From Phycomyces nitens (Eukaryota > Mucoromycota > Mucoromycetes > Mucorales > Phycomycetaceae): a DNA stretch of 64,000 nt. This document shows, in pieces, positions 35,092-47,048 of the stretch. Every line of letters starts with the position of its first letter. The first letter of the stretch is position 1. The notes beneath the pieces are model-generated. The model was not told where the DNA came from, made no database searches, and was given only the letters and a program-made list of their open reading frames with translations. The stretch is taken from the NCBI GenBank assembly GCA_022702545.1, contig JAHRBC010000005.1:4154001-4218000 (forward strand), in the 5' to 3' direction. The position numbers and the translations under genes are program-made.

Positions 35092-37021
35092 ATAGAGATG
35101 AGGTGGATTTATTTTTTATTATTATTAAAAAAAGATATAAAGGTTTCTTATTTTATGTATTGTATTGTTTACAGAATATTTGCAAATTGCAAGTATTGAC
35201 CAGAGTATTAAAAAAGGCCATGTTGGAGAGTACGAGTATGGTGTATAATTAGAGAATAAAATATATAAAAGTATTGGTTCTATTCATTATAAAGAGGGTA
35301 TATATATCGACATTCTTTGGCCTTGCTATTATAGTCTACCAAAGATTATGGCAATGCTGTATTAGGTATTAGTAATCATGATGGGCTAGACATGAGAATT
35401 AGTCTTTATATCTTCAAATCGCACAAGCCGTTTAACCTTTGCCTTTGAGACCATATATATATATATATAGATATACTGGAGGAGTAGTAATAATCAAAGG
35501 TTCGATGGATAAACAACTACAAGTCGAAAAATGTACATTGTAGCCATAAAGCCTTTGTTCTTTTTTTAAAAAAAGAAAGTACAATTTTGCTTCCTAGACT
35601 GAATGGTGGTCATTCGGATAAACTAGAAATAAGAAACCACCCGAAAATTACCCATTGATTTATCTGTTAAACCAAAGCCTGGGATTATAAGCAAAAAGAA
35701 AGAAAGAGTGATATGGCTTGGATAGGAACCACAGTCTAGATTAAATGAATTCCAAACATTGTCTCCTTGGAACTAATAGAGTTGGTTAGACCATTGCCTA
35801 GAATGCTACCACGAGAATAGAATAAATCACCAAGATATATTTTGAATAATGCATTCATGTTTCTCCAAAAAGCACAATATATATGTTCCAGACGGCAAAA
35901 CTAACCAAAGAAACCTTCTCGAGTGTATCACAAGACCATGCCAGTCAAGTTTGTTGAGTGTAGGGAAACAAGGGTAGAATTGTACAACATATTGAGCGAA
36001 TATATGCCACAAAAGCAAGTTTGGGAAAACCAAAATAGCGTATGTTTACTGGCTGTCAGGTTTGTTTTGGAGGTGCAAAAAGGCAACCTGTACTTTGGAC
36101 CGATCGTCAAAGTTCAAGGTTATTTTTATAAACGAAAAAAATAAAAAATAAAAATTCCGTGGTCCCCCAACCGAGCTCACAATTGTACACCATATTCGTA
36201 CAATTAATTCTTCAGAATAATAATAACAATAGTAATAATAATAATTACATACTCCTTGCGCTAAAAAACATGGCCCTAAAAATCGGCTGACGATTTTTCT
36301 GGGGTGTAGATCATACCATTCAAATCAAAGAAAGCAAGAAATTAAACACGACTTAAAGTGATGGAAAACTCGTGCAAAGAAAAAGAGAGAGAGACTCTGG
36401 AAAAGCTTAGTAAGGATGGTGGAGAAAACTAACTTTATTTGTCTGAACAAATAAAATAGACTTGCAAATTAATAAAAGAAAAAGAAGAAGCAAAAGCGCC
36501 TACTGTTTAGTGCAATGTATGGCCAGGATGAGAATAAAGCACTAGATAATGAGGGCTTGGCAGGGGGGGGGGGGAGAATAGCCACCAATAGCTTGGCTTC
36601 CTGGCGGGATAAAGTCAAAAAGTAAGAGACTTTAATGACGATGTCGAGGGACACGCAAAAGGCTGTTATTTTTAACAAGGTATATACATATGTATAAATA
36701 TAAAATACGATTCTACCAATAGGAGTAGAATTAGGCGCAAGAAACTTTGTTTGGTGTTAAAGTGCCTGTTAAACATTACAGGAACTACTGCTAAACACAC
36801 TGTGTCTTGAAATATTCATCGTTTGGTATCAAATAGTTTGGTGTGGTGACAAAGTGTTTATTCATTATTTGGCTGCATTCTGTTCAATCTCTGTTTGTTT
36901 GAAAAGAATGGGCCAATATTTTCCGAATAAAATACATCTCCGAGACAACCGCTAGTATTTGAGCTGTTTGGAAAATACAAGAGGACACTTCTTGATCTGC
37001 GTTTGATAATCATTCCAATTC
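35092..37021. other. Spacer, no supported gene
   Basis: A 73-codon plus-strand frame at 35923-36144 is moderately protein-like (VECRETRVELYNILSEYMPQ) but has no recognised family. A G10 run lies near 36564-36573. Confidence 0.5.
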
Positions 37022-37974
37022 ATGTTTGGCTATGAATTGGACTATCGATGGCCGCTTAGACGAGCCTCTCTGCCATACTTTATAGCCCATTTCCTTGGGT
37101 ATCGTCGACCTGGCTTCAAACAAAAAAAACTGAAGCTTTGGCGAAACTGTGTTTGGTCGTTTTTGGGTGCATGGCTAAGCATTGGACTATTGGAAATCAT
37201 GTTCATGTACGCACCACTCTTTCGTGCCCACAGGACGCCTTTTATTATCGGTAGCTATGTAAGTGAACTGTCTGGCTTGAGGCTCATTGTTTTGACAAGA
37301 CCAAAAATAAAATAAAATAAAAAAAGGGTGCGGCAACCACGTTATTGTACGGTGCATATACCTCACCAACAGTTCAGCCTCCAAACGTCATATTTGGTCA
37401 CTTAATCGGATCGTTTATTGGTGTTGCTATAAGTAAGCTCTTTACACAGACGACTACTCATTGGGCATCCACTGGACAGGAGGAAGCAGTGCTGTGGGTT
37501 GCAGGGGCATCTGCAATGGCACTCACTCTTGTGTGCATGGAAATCACTAATACCGTTCATCCGCCGGCTGGGGCAGCAGCACTTATTGCGTGTGTTGACA
37601 AGAGTGTGATAGATATCGGATGGTATTATATGGGTGTCATTATGCTGTCTTCTACCATTCTTTTGGTCCTAGCTTGCCTGATCAATAACATCGAGCGTCA
37701 TTATCCAGTGTATTGGTGGCAACCTAGAGCCAAAAATAATAGCGAGCATAATGATAATAGTACAGCCGAACAGAATGGCTCACACTCTCCCACAAACCGG
37801 AATCGAGTCACACCAGTAATAAAGGTGTTTGGAATAAGCCCATACCCGGCACACGTCCAGTCCGCAGTCGATGCCCTTTTAGAGTATGCTGACAGCCCGG
37901 ACGGAAAGGAAAAGGGGTTTAGGGTCAAGATGGCAGGAGAGAGAGCATCTGGATCCTTGGAAGATGTAAATTAA
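37022..37974 (+). CDS. HPP-family integral membrane protein, 2 exons
   Basis: Exons 37022-37258 and 37327-37974 (phase 0) encode 294 aa. The N-terminus LDYRWPLRRASLPYFIAHFL and GYRRPG are typical of fungal HPP proteins. Four or five membrane segments follow, with GAATTLLYGAYTSPTVQPPN, GHLIGSFIGVAIS and the name-giving TNTVHPPAGAAAL. The C-terminal 80 residues are polar and may be cytosolic. Plant and cyanobacterial HPP proteins transport nitrite, and the fungal function is not established. The intron has a GTAAGT donor and an A-rich end. No partner gene is adjacent. Confidence 0.9.
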
Positions 37975-39812
37975 ATTATGGTAAGTTTTTGATCGATGCC
38001 AAGACTCCAATTTGATTAAATCCAGGCTATAATTATACGCATATTTGAATACAAATATACAAATACAAATACAATTAAAATTAACCAGGCAAATCATTCG
38101 ACAAGTATGAAATTCCCTTTTAAACATGAAAAAGGTATTTATTTAATTGTTTTTGACGATTGTTTTTAGTATAGATACATGTATAAATATGTATATATAT
38201 ATACATATATATATATTTATCTTGATTTATATATATTTATATCTTAATTGTATTCTAATTATGGAATAAACATCCTTTTTAGATTCATTACTGCACACAC
38301 ACACACATATTTAACACACACACTTATTTATCTATCTTTAATCATAAAAGACTAGCAATCGTTTACTGGTCTTTTGGTGGCCAGAAGCAGGGACCAGAGA
38401 GGGAGTGAAAAGATGTGTGGGTGGCAAATACACATTTGGTTTTGGTGTTTATAAATACATGTATGGAAATCTAAACGCGTGAGGCATTTATTGGGAGAAA
38501 TCGTTTTGAAGTACCACAACCACTCGTGTAGCCGTCCTCTGCCTCGGTTACCTTGCACTGAACACCTTGTCTTATTCAGAAAACAAGTGTATGTGTGACG
38601 TAGTGCTTGTACTGGAGTTTCACAATTTACCGTCCATGTTGTATTCCTACTTTCTGCTTTTGAGGATAATAATCAGACCAGTGCGAGACGGTTTGATACC
38701 AGGAAACCAGCAAAAAATATAAAAAAATGTCGAGATATAGATGCGTATTTGGGATTTTATAAATGCACCTCAACACAGCCGCCAGATGTGCTCCAAGCCA
38801 CCATATCACGCACACGCACACACACACATATATATATCTTTCTTATACTAAACAACAGCCACAAAAGATGCTTAAAAGAGGTTGATTTTGATGTCTACAG
38901 CATCACTTTACATGTCATAATTCGCAATCGTTTCACCAAGACGCACGTCCCCCAGGGTGGACTGTCTAGACTGCAAGAGTCTATATATTTTCATTTTATT
39001 GACCTGTCCTATTTTTAGGGAAAATTATTACTGTCATGATAAGATTGTCTATAGGTTTGAATGATAATCATGACGATACATATTGTGGGCCCAATTGACA
39101 GCAGATTTGGTATCCCTGAAGCACCTGGAGATGCTAAAACAGAGTTGGATTTAATTGCCAATATATGCTCTTGAGCGTGTTATATATAATTATTAAATAC
39201 AATATGATACATATGTTTATGGATTTTAGATTTCAACAGCCCAATTGTGGTAATATTATAAGGCTGCAAGGTATATATATATATGACACGCGGCAACTGG
39301 AAAACTTTGTACCATATAATTATTGTTAAAAAATAAAAATAAAATCTACAATGGATTCTAGTGGCTGGCCAGATCAAGGTCCAAAGTCTTGGCACTTCTA
39401 ATTTGGGTGAATTTGCTCATATACAGACATTTATTCTTTTTATTATTTTAACTCCCAGTTTAGAAGAAAGCAGTCGTAACAGCCACGCGTCCTGATTGGC
39501 TTTTTTTGTTTGGTTACCGGTCTCCAAAAATTAATAATTTCACTCGAAATAGGTTTGTCTGCAGACTAGAATATTTTTATACAAACAAAAAAGTCTATAA
39601 AAAAAAAGCTTGTCCAACAAAGCCCTAGCAACCGGAAAAGTTCTTTCCCGTCTCTTACTGTTCTTTTTTTTTCTTTATTTATTTCCCCTTCTTTCTTTCA
39701 TTCTCGGTTCGTCGTTTCCAACTCTTTTCCGACCTTGCCTGCACACATACACACACAGAAAAAAAGTCCAGAATCACCACCACCAATACTACTACTATTA
39801 CTACTACTGAAA
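37975..39812. other. Spacer, no supported gene
   Basis: Contains CA-rich and TA-rich microsatellites (38166-38240, 38295-38325, 38811-38838). A CT/T-rich stretch at 39,650-39,720 probably belongs to the velvet gene's promoter or leader. Confidence 0.55.
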
Positions 39813-42061
39813 ATGCTGGAGCAACCGATATCCGAAACCATCGATGACCAAGCCGTACAGTCCAGCTCATGTACCTACCGCTTCATCCCCAGCACTCTAA
39901 ACTACCTTGCCGAGCAAAGGTAAGGCATTTGGTACCTTGACCCATACTTACTCCTGCCCTAGAAACTACCAGCTTATCATGAGACAAGAGCCCCAGAGGG
40001 CAAAAATGAGCGTCATCAATGAGAGAGGTAAATAAGCCATTCTAAATCTACCCACAAAAATACTAATTATAAGAATAAAAAGACCGACGGCCAATTGAAC
40101 CCCCACCGATTCTCCAGCTCAACTGGCTCAACTGCTCCACTGAAGAAACCAAGTAAGCAAACAAGGAAAATATGTATATATTAGTAGATGGGGGGCAATG
40201 CCGATGTTTCTAGAACCTTTTTTGTTAGTTAGTTAATAGTTTTATATTCCTCTATTTTATGATGCTCTGATTGGAGAAAAATATATATTTTCCATCTATA
40301 ATCCAATAAGAATATCTTTATCACACTGATTGCCATCAGAACATTTTATTGACCATTTTTGGAAATTATCTTTCATCTTCTTTTCCAATCCAGAAAATAC
40401 CTTCAAAGTCCGTTCTACTTTATGGTGGCAAATCTAATGAAGGCCAATGACACCACAAAAGCACTCGATTCCCACGAATATCTGTCTGGTTCCACAGTAT
40501 CCTCTCTCTACCGACTACGGGACGTTGACAATACTGGTAAATAGCCATTGTAGCATCTGATTTGTATTGACCAATTATTATCCTAGACGGAGGATTTTTC
40601 GTGTTTGGGGATTTGGCTGTCAAGAAGGACGGCTATTACAGGTTACAATTCAACCTTTTTGAGATTACGGAGTAAGTCATTCAGTTCTTATTTCTATACA
40701 CGGTGGATTTTACCCGGAAATTTCGCTTTTTCTTTTTCTTTTATATATATAAAAAAATAAGTTCCATATCCGCCAACAGTTTGTACTCAACCCCCTTCCC
40801 ATTAGTGCCACTGTCCACAACAGAAAAACCATGCTCTCAGAGGTATTCGTGGTTCATTTACCAAAACAGTTCCCGGGTGCAATCGAAGCCACTTTTCTGT
40901 CCCGAACATTCTCTGACCAGGGTGTCAAGATGCGAATCCGCAAGGAACATCGCCTGCAGACGTATGTAGTTTTAATATCTTTATTCCATTACTCATATTC
41001 ATTATAGGCGCAAACGAAAGGCGGAAAGACTGCCCGACAACGATCCAGCGGAGATCAAGAGAATTGATCAGGAACTCATTCCAGGGCAACGCACTTGTCA
41101 AAGCGACGTTCTCTTTGGACGTTGGCAGTCAAATGTCGGCATGACTAGTCGATCTTTTGGCCAGCCTGCTACCGAGACCGTTCACCAGGCCAGCTCAATG
41201 ACCACCATCAATCCCTTTAACCCTGGTGGTGAAGGACGGCTTAGATACAAGGATCTCACGAGCAGGTTTCGCTATTATCCAAAACAAAATGAAAACAAGC
41301 ACTACGAGGATAGCATCACCAACACCAACACCAGCAGCAGCTCCCCAAATAGTCCCAGCGGATGTATCAGCACAAGCAGCATTTCTGATCACCTTCAAGA
41401 CACCTCAGAGTTCCCATCTCCCATTTCTCGGACACATTCCATCACTTCTGACGTGCCAGAACGCTCTTTGCCTTGGACACCTCCTTCCTCTGGCGACATT
41501 ATGAAGATTGAGATGTTGGCACCTCATGGAATCAGCTCTCATTCTGGCCAATGGCCCCTGTCAAATGGGTATCAGGACACACCAGATCTATTCCACAACC
41601 CAGCCAACTCGCCCCCTTCACCTACACCGACCACCTACACCGCACAATCTCCTCCTGCCTTTATTCACCAGGCACCTTCTTCTGAAGCTCATCTGGCCAG
41701 TTACCATTTTACAGGCAGCGACCGACACCCCCCACACACACCCGAACCCACTCATTACCTTCCTCACACACCCTATGCAACCACCAATAGCGAGAATTGG
41801 GGAGAACGCCTGCCTCCACTAAGAGATATCATTGAAGACTATCCTGGCCACCGCAGCACCCACAGACCCATTCCTGCCCTAGAACTTCCAGCCATCATTA
41901 CACCAACAAACCCCCGCCGGCCTGTTGCTGCAGACTCCTCTTTCCTACCGACCCTTTTCCCCTCTTATGTCTCTCAATCGGCTCAACACCAGCAGCACCA
42001 AATGAGACAGCCCCGTCCAATGTCAGGACAAGACATGGCAGGTTTATTTGCTCATTGTTGA
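39813..42061 (+). CDS. Velvet-domain transcription regulator (VosA/VelB type), 7 exons
   Basis: Exons 39813-39919, 39963-40027, 40083-40152, 40394-40536, 40587-40671, 40806-40961 and 41008-42061 join in phase to 559 aa. The velvet domain occupies about residues 17-212: [101 protein letters not shown] basic stretch follows (RKRKAERL). The remaining about 340 residues are Pro/Ser/His-rich and disordered. Velvet proteins form homo- or heterodimers with an NF-kappaB-like DNA-binding fold and couple development, light and secondary metabolism. Which velvet subfamily this is cannot be settled by eye. Intron 3 is long (241 bp). Confidence 0.93.
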
Positions 42062-44653
42062 AAATCCAGATTCCCCTAAAACCAAACGAAAAGATATTCT
42101 TAATCCCTCCCATTCCCTTTTATACTTGCTCGTTCATTTCCCACACCTTGTTGCCCTTTTTCTATATATATATATGTATATGTATACATATGTATACATA
42201 TATGCCAACTAGCATTGTTTTATACCTCTTTTTTCTCAATTCACATCTCTATATCCTTAGGCTTTCTTTGTCATATTATTTCCTTGATTACTCGTGTACA
42301 GATTTCTTTTTTATTTTATTTTTACTCTTATTTTTCTACTCTATATATATTATTTTGTATGCACATGAAATAGATGCCATGTTTCTTTGTCAACGCTAAA
42401 ACAAATGTGGTACAAGAATGAGAGATAGCCCAAAGAGGCCTATGGAGGCGTGAGGTCTTCTTTTTTGTTCAAAAATAAGAATAATAATTCTTAGTGTTAT
42501 GATGTACATGTTAATTTAGATTAAAGCTTTTTAAAAACAAGACGCTCGATATCCTTATTATTATAGATTGTGATTTGAGTTTATATTTTATTATAATTAC
42601 CAAATGCTTTTAGGAGAATGAACGGCCTGTATATTTATAAAAGCAACAGTTATTGGACAGGCTGCCATTAGTTTTATATCCCTACTTTCTGCAATTCACG
42701 AGCTCCGATAGGCTCCTTTACATATCTAGGTAGAAAAAGAAAATATTACATACTTTATAATGCAGAATATATACATATACACACACACGCATTAATATGC
42801 AATCGTATTTGAAATCCCAAAAACACTTGGATTATATAATTAGTATTACAAGATTATTGCAGTATCCATGACTACGGCTGTATTCTACCCCCGGGTATTG
42901 ATGCTCAATTGGTCATTGTTCTTTTGAGCTCTAGACCACAGGCTACACGATTTGGTTTGGACCAATTGCGTTTCCAACAACTGTCATAATGTTTATTAGC
43001 ATGCGTATTTATTTATTTATATTTATATTATGGCAAAAGTGGCGCAACCATTACAGACATTACATGGTCCTAAAACATTAGCATCGTTTCAGATCAATAC
43101 TTTAATTCACTTGCATCATTTCTTATAATCTCTAGAACCCAATTGCCAAATCTACCATCATTTCCACCACATTACGCTTATTTATTTATGGCTAAACATA
43201 TACATATATATAAAGGGTATCATCATTGGCCTTGGAATTGAGGAACAATTACCTCCCACCCCCCAATATTTTAGCCGAGGCAAATATACCAAAAGTCAGT
43301 TGACATAAATGTTTTGGAAATAATCCTTATAGCCAATAAAGGCCGTTTTTAATAAATAAATTAATATATTTTTTTTATTCAGCACCAAACATCTGCCCAC
43401 TGCATATCAAGCCATCTATTCAAATTTCCACCACTTGTCACCTCATACAGTCTTCCAGCAGACTCTAGGACTCGAGATTTCATATCCATAAACTGGAATT
43501 GGCACAAGAACATGTAGAGTTAAGCTGGCAAAACAGACTAGAACGCATATTTCTAGTCGATCTCGGTGCAACAATGTTCAAAGCCAGGAAAGTAATTGGG
43601 ATTGTCATTTGAAATGATGAATCGTATCTGTCACTCTAGAGAAAGCACAAGGGTCCAAGGGGAAAGTTTTGCCAGCAATACATGAATCGATTGCCTTTAT
43701 CCAAACAAGCAAGGGGAAATAATGGCTAGAATGGGCAAGATAGAAAAGGCTATAAAGAGGCCCTTGAGCCCAAATTGAATGGCTTTCAATAGGTTTATTG
43801 CTGCTGGTGAGAGCATTTATTACTCTAATGGCAAGAGACCCTGGATGAGGTTTTGGGGAGGGGAAATTGGTGCGTGAGGGTGCCAGGCCGTTTAGAAATA
43901 AATGGCCAGCAATGTGGGATATCCCACATTAAAACCTTTTTACTCTTTATGATTCTTGTGCGCCTCTTACCGTGGGTTTGATGTGATATCTCCTTGTTAT
44001 ATATTTTTGCAGCGGACATTCAAGCAAACAGTCATTTCTGTGGGTCCCTGTATTTTGCTCGTGTCCATAGTCTAAAATAAAGGTCCAAACTGACATCTTC
44101 TGTTATGTATATAGTCTTCAGATTAAGACTCCGACTAACGAGCAGTAGTTGGATCTTGGTACAATGTATTTTCCACTTGTGACCAGTGCTTGACCCAGGT
44201 ATTTTGGCATCTTTGGATATCAAGCCAATTCTCTCATTCCCAAGGTATAGTTGCCTAAATTAGTATATGCCTGTCGTCTATGTTCCGCTAATCATTGTAT
44301 ATATACGCTGTCCAAAAAAGGAAAGAAAATCGTCTGGCTTTCTATGCTTACTCCGTCCAAAAGAGGTAAACATAGTTCCTGGGCTTCAATTGTAAATTGT
44401 CCAATGAGAGACAAAGAACGTCTGAACTTCCAAGTCGAATAGAAATGTACACACAGACACAAATGTACAAACAATATTTATATATATATATATATAATTA
44501 TTATTATTATTTTTTGGTTGAACAGCGATCCAAAGACACTCCTTCCCCTTCTTCCCCTTCTTTCTCATCTTCATCTTCTTCCGATTTCCTTCCTTTTTAT
44601 ATATATACACACTTTTATATTACATTTAGTCTAACAACAATCAATCCTCGACA
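42062..44653. other. Spacer, no supported gene
   Basis: The first 350 bp are T/A-rich and probably the velvet 3' region. No motif-bearing frame is seen in the rest. TA/CA microsatellites occur at 42163-42202 and 42768-42790. Confidence 0.55.
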
Positions 44654-45037
44654 TGGTAGACATCATTGACAAAGTCAAAAGCCAGTATGCGATCTGGAAA
44701 CTCGAAAAGTACACAAAAAGACGTTCGTTTATGCCAGAATACGACTCAAAAGGTATTTCTGGCAGAGAATCAGATGGAGGATGCTAAAAGACTCCAATTG
44801 GGTCGGGTAGATAAAGAGTACTATAATCAATATTACCAAGATGGCACCTACCATGATCCTACCAGTGCACCTCCACCCAAACCACAAGCATCCGCCAAAC
44901 GCACTTCATCCTTGCGAGCCATTCACCGTGCACCTTCTCTCTTGAGCCAAAGGGCCACAACCTTGTTCCGCAAGACGTCTACTGCAAGCACACCTCCTCG
45001 GTGCTCAGAGAACTACAATCAGACAGCACAACGGTAA
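44654..45037 (+). pseudogene. Small unidentified gene with a one-base frame break
   Basis: The ATG at 44654 opens a protein-like frame (MVDIIDKVKSQYAIWKLEKY, RRSFMPEYDSK) that soon ends. From the same point a +1 frame carries on convincingly (VFLAENQMEDAKRLQLGRVD, YYNQYYQDGTYHDPT, then a Ser/Arg/Pro-rich tail) to a stop at 45037. The switch is at about 44748-44752 (TCAAAAGGTATT). No intron of normal size fixes it, since the nearest GT...AG pair encloses 21 nt and preserves the frame. It is either a 1-nt indel (mutation or sequencing error) or a programmed +1 shift. The total would be about 128 aa. No family is recognised. Confidence 0.45.
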
Positions 45038-45305
45038 AATAGATACAAGTGTACTTAATAAACAAAAAAAGGGGATAAAAGACAATATAAATTTCCCGCT
45101 TTTTGTTGTGTATATCAAAATGTATAATGTGGAGTTCAAAGAGGAGTATTCTAATTAATTTATATACACATTTAATTATTATTATTTTTGAAAAAAAAAA
45201 GAAAAAGAAAAAACTCAAAACCTTTATCTCTTTAATAATAATTATTTAATTTTTTATCCCGTTATTTTCCCGTTCTTTCTCCCTTTTTTCTTTATTTTGC
45301 ACATC

Positions 45306-45830
45306 ATGGCTGCCTCTGCTGCTTCTCAGTCTGCCCTCACTCGATTCATCAACTCTCCTGCTGGCCCAAAGACAATCCACTTTTGGGCACCTGCCACAAA
45401 ATGGGTGTGTTTTTTCTTTCTTTCGTTATCTAGTCTTGTCGTTATAACTCTTGTAGTTCTAACTCTTGTCTAGGCTCTTGTTATCGCTGGTGTAGGAGAC
45501 CTTAACCGTCCTGCAGAGAAGCTCAGTTTGACCCAGAACCTCTGTAAGCCAACATAAACCCTATAGGCATCTACTGACACGATTTCCATAGCTCTTTTGG
45601 CTACCGGTCTTATCTGGACTCGCTATGCCACAGTCATTATCCCCAAGAACATGACTCTCTGCACAGTCAACATGTTTGTTGCTGCCACAGGATTCACTCA
45701 GGTTGCACGCATCTTAAAGTAAGGCATATAAATAACCAGAGTGGGAAAATCTTGGACCTAAAAATTCCATACTGCTAGTTACCGCCGATCTGATGAATAC
45801 AAGGCAAAGGTGGCTGCTGGATTGGCCTAA
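45306..45830 (+). CDS. Mitochondrial pyruvate carrier subunit (MPC2-like), 4 exons
   Basis: Exons 45306-45404, 45474-45543, 45592-45718 and 45779-45830 give 115 aa. Family signatures are AGPKTIHFWAPATKWALVIA, GVGDLNRPAEKLSLTQNL, SLLATGLIWTRYATVIIPKN, NMFVAATGFTQVARILNYRR. The protein has two or three short membrane helices in the inner mitochondrial membrane. It pairs with a second MPC subunit to import cytosolic pyruvate into the matrix. The Trp/Asn pattern (FWAP..KW, NLCTVN-like NMTLCTVNMF) places it nearer Mpc2/Mpc3 than Mpc1. The partner is not in this window. Introns are 48-69 bp. Confidence 0.92.
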
Positions 45831-47048
45831 ATATAATTAATTAAATAGATAGAAATTATCACTTGTTGTGGAATAAAGAGCAAAAAAGATTCATTAGGGG
45901 GTTGGGTTCTGGATAATGTTGGGTTTGTTGGGATACATCTTTTAGCTGCCAATCAAGGGCAAACAAATGTGAATATCTGGGCCAAGGAACATGTTTATTG
46001 GCTCACTACAGACAAAGTGCGAACAAAGGGAACAATAGCCTACGTTCAGCCCTATTCCCAAGCACCAAGCACCAAACCAACTCTTGCCCCAAAATCCCTT
46101 TGATGTTTACATTGGTTACTGGGATTTGAGCCATTTGGCTAAATCTATTTTTTTAAAATAACCCTTTGCGTCTGACTGACCTCACTTTCTTACCAGAACC
46201 TAGTCACCAAGTCTCACGTCACTATTCATATGCTGACATTCATTTGTTAAACACCTCTGCGAAATCCTTGAACAAAAAGAATGAATCTTGATGGACAAAG
46301 TCTGACCTGTCATTGATACTCCAAAAGAATTAGATGCCTCGAAAAAAAAAACGGCCTTGAATTCTTTGGTGTAATCATTTTTCCTTGTCCAACCCCCCTG
46401 ACTTAATACATGCTCTCTTACCTGGACATCACAAACCAGCCAAAACTTGTTTTTGGACAATGTCTATCCAAAATGAGAGAAAATATATAGATTCTTTTTA
46501 AAAGAACCATTGCCGACCAGATATCTATAAAGGTATCAACAGCAAACAAGATTCTGAGTGAAATTTGGCATGCAAAATATAAATTATGCTCATTTGATCT
46601 TTAAAGTGCCTGACCACCACGGCTAAAAAATAAGCACACGAGTGTCTAGATGGCTCCATGCCCAATGCTTGGTATCAATATCTTTTTTAGAAAAGTGTAT
46701 ATTTGGAGATAAAGGGGAAAAATATATAGATATGATTACATGTTATCCATGCTTACCCTTTAAATAAAGAGATTGTCATTTGTATCGACCTCTAGTCATA
46801 TAAATATTAGCTACACGCAGAATATATATATATAAAGGGATAGACCTTTGAATATCATGAAAAGCAAGTGCTATATTTGACTATAATAGCATGTTTATTA
46901 TATTTTATATAAAGATTAAAGTGTCAAATAAATAAATAAATAAAAAACTTTGTGTATAATATATAGGATACTATTTAAGCCAAACTAGTCGCCTCTGTTT
47001 ATTCTCATGGCAGTTTATCCAACACACATTCATTTTTAAGCACTGTCT
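45831..47048. other. Spacer between convergent genes
   Basis: No supported gene. A minus-strand 86-codon frame at 46200-46460 has no known motif. Confidence 0.5.

Noticed and set aside
42550..42566. ATATCCTTAT followed by TATAG, resembling an AT-AC U12 intron start
   Set aside because: It lies in a spacer without coding sequence on either side, and such a short motif is expected by chance in A+T-rich DNA.
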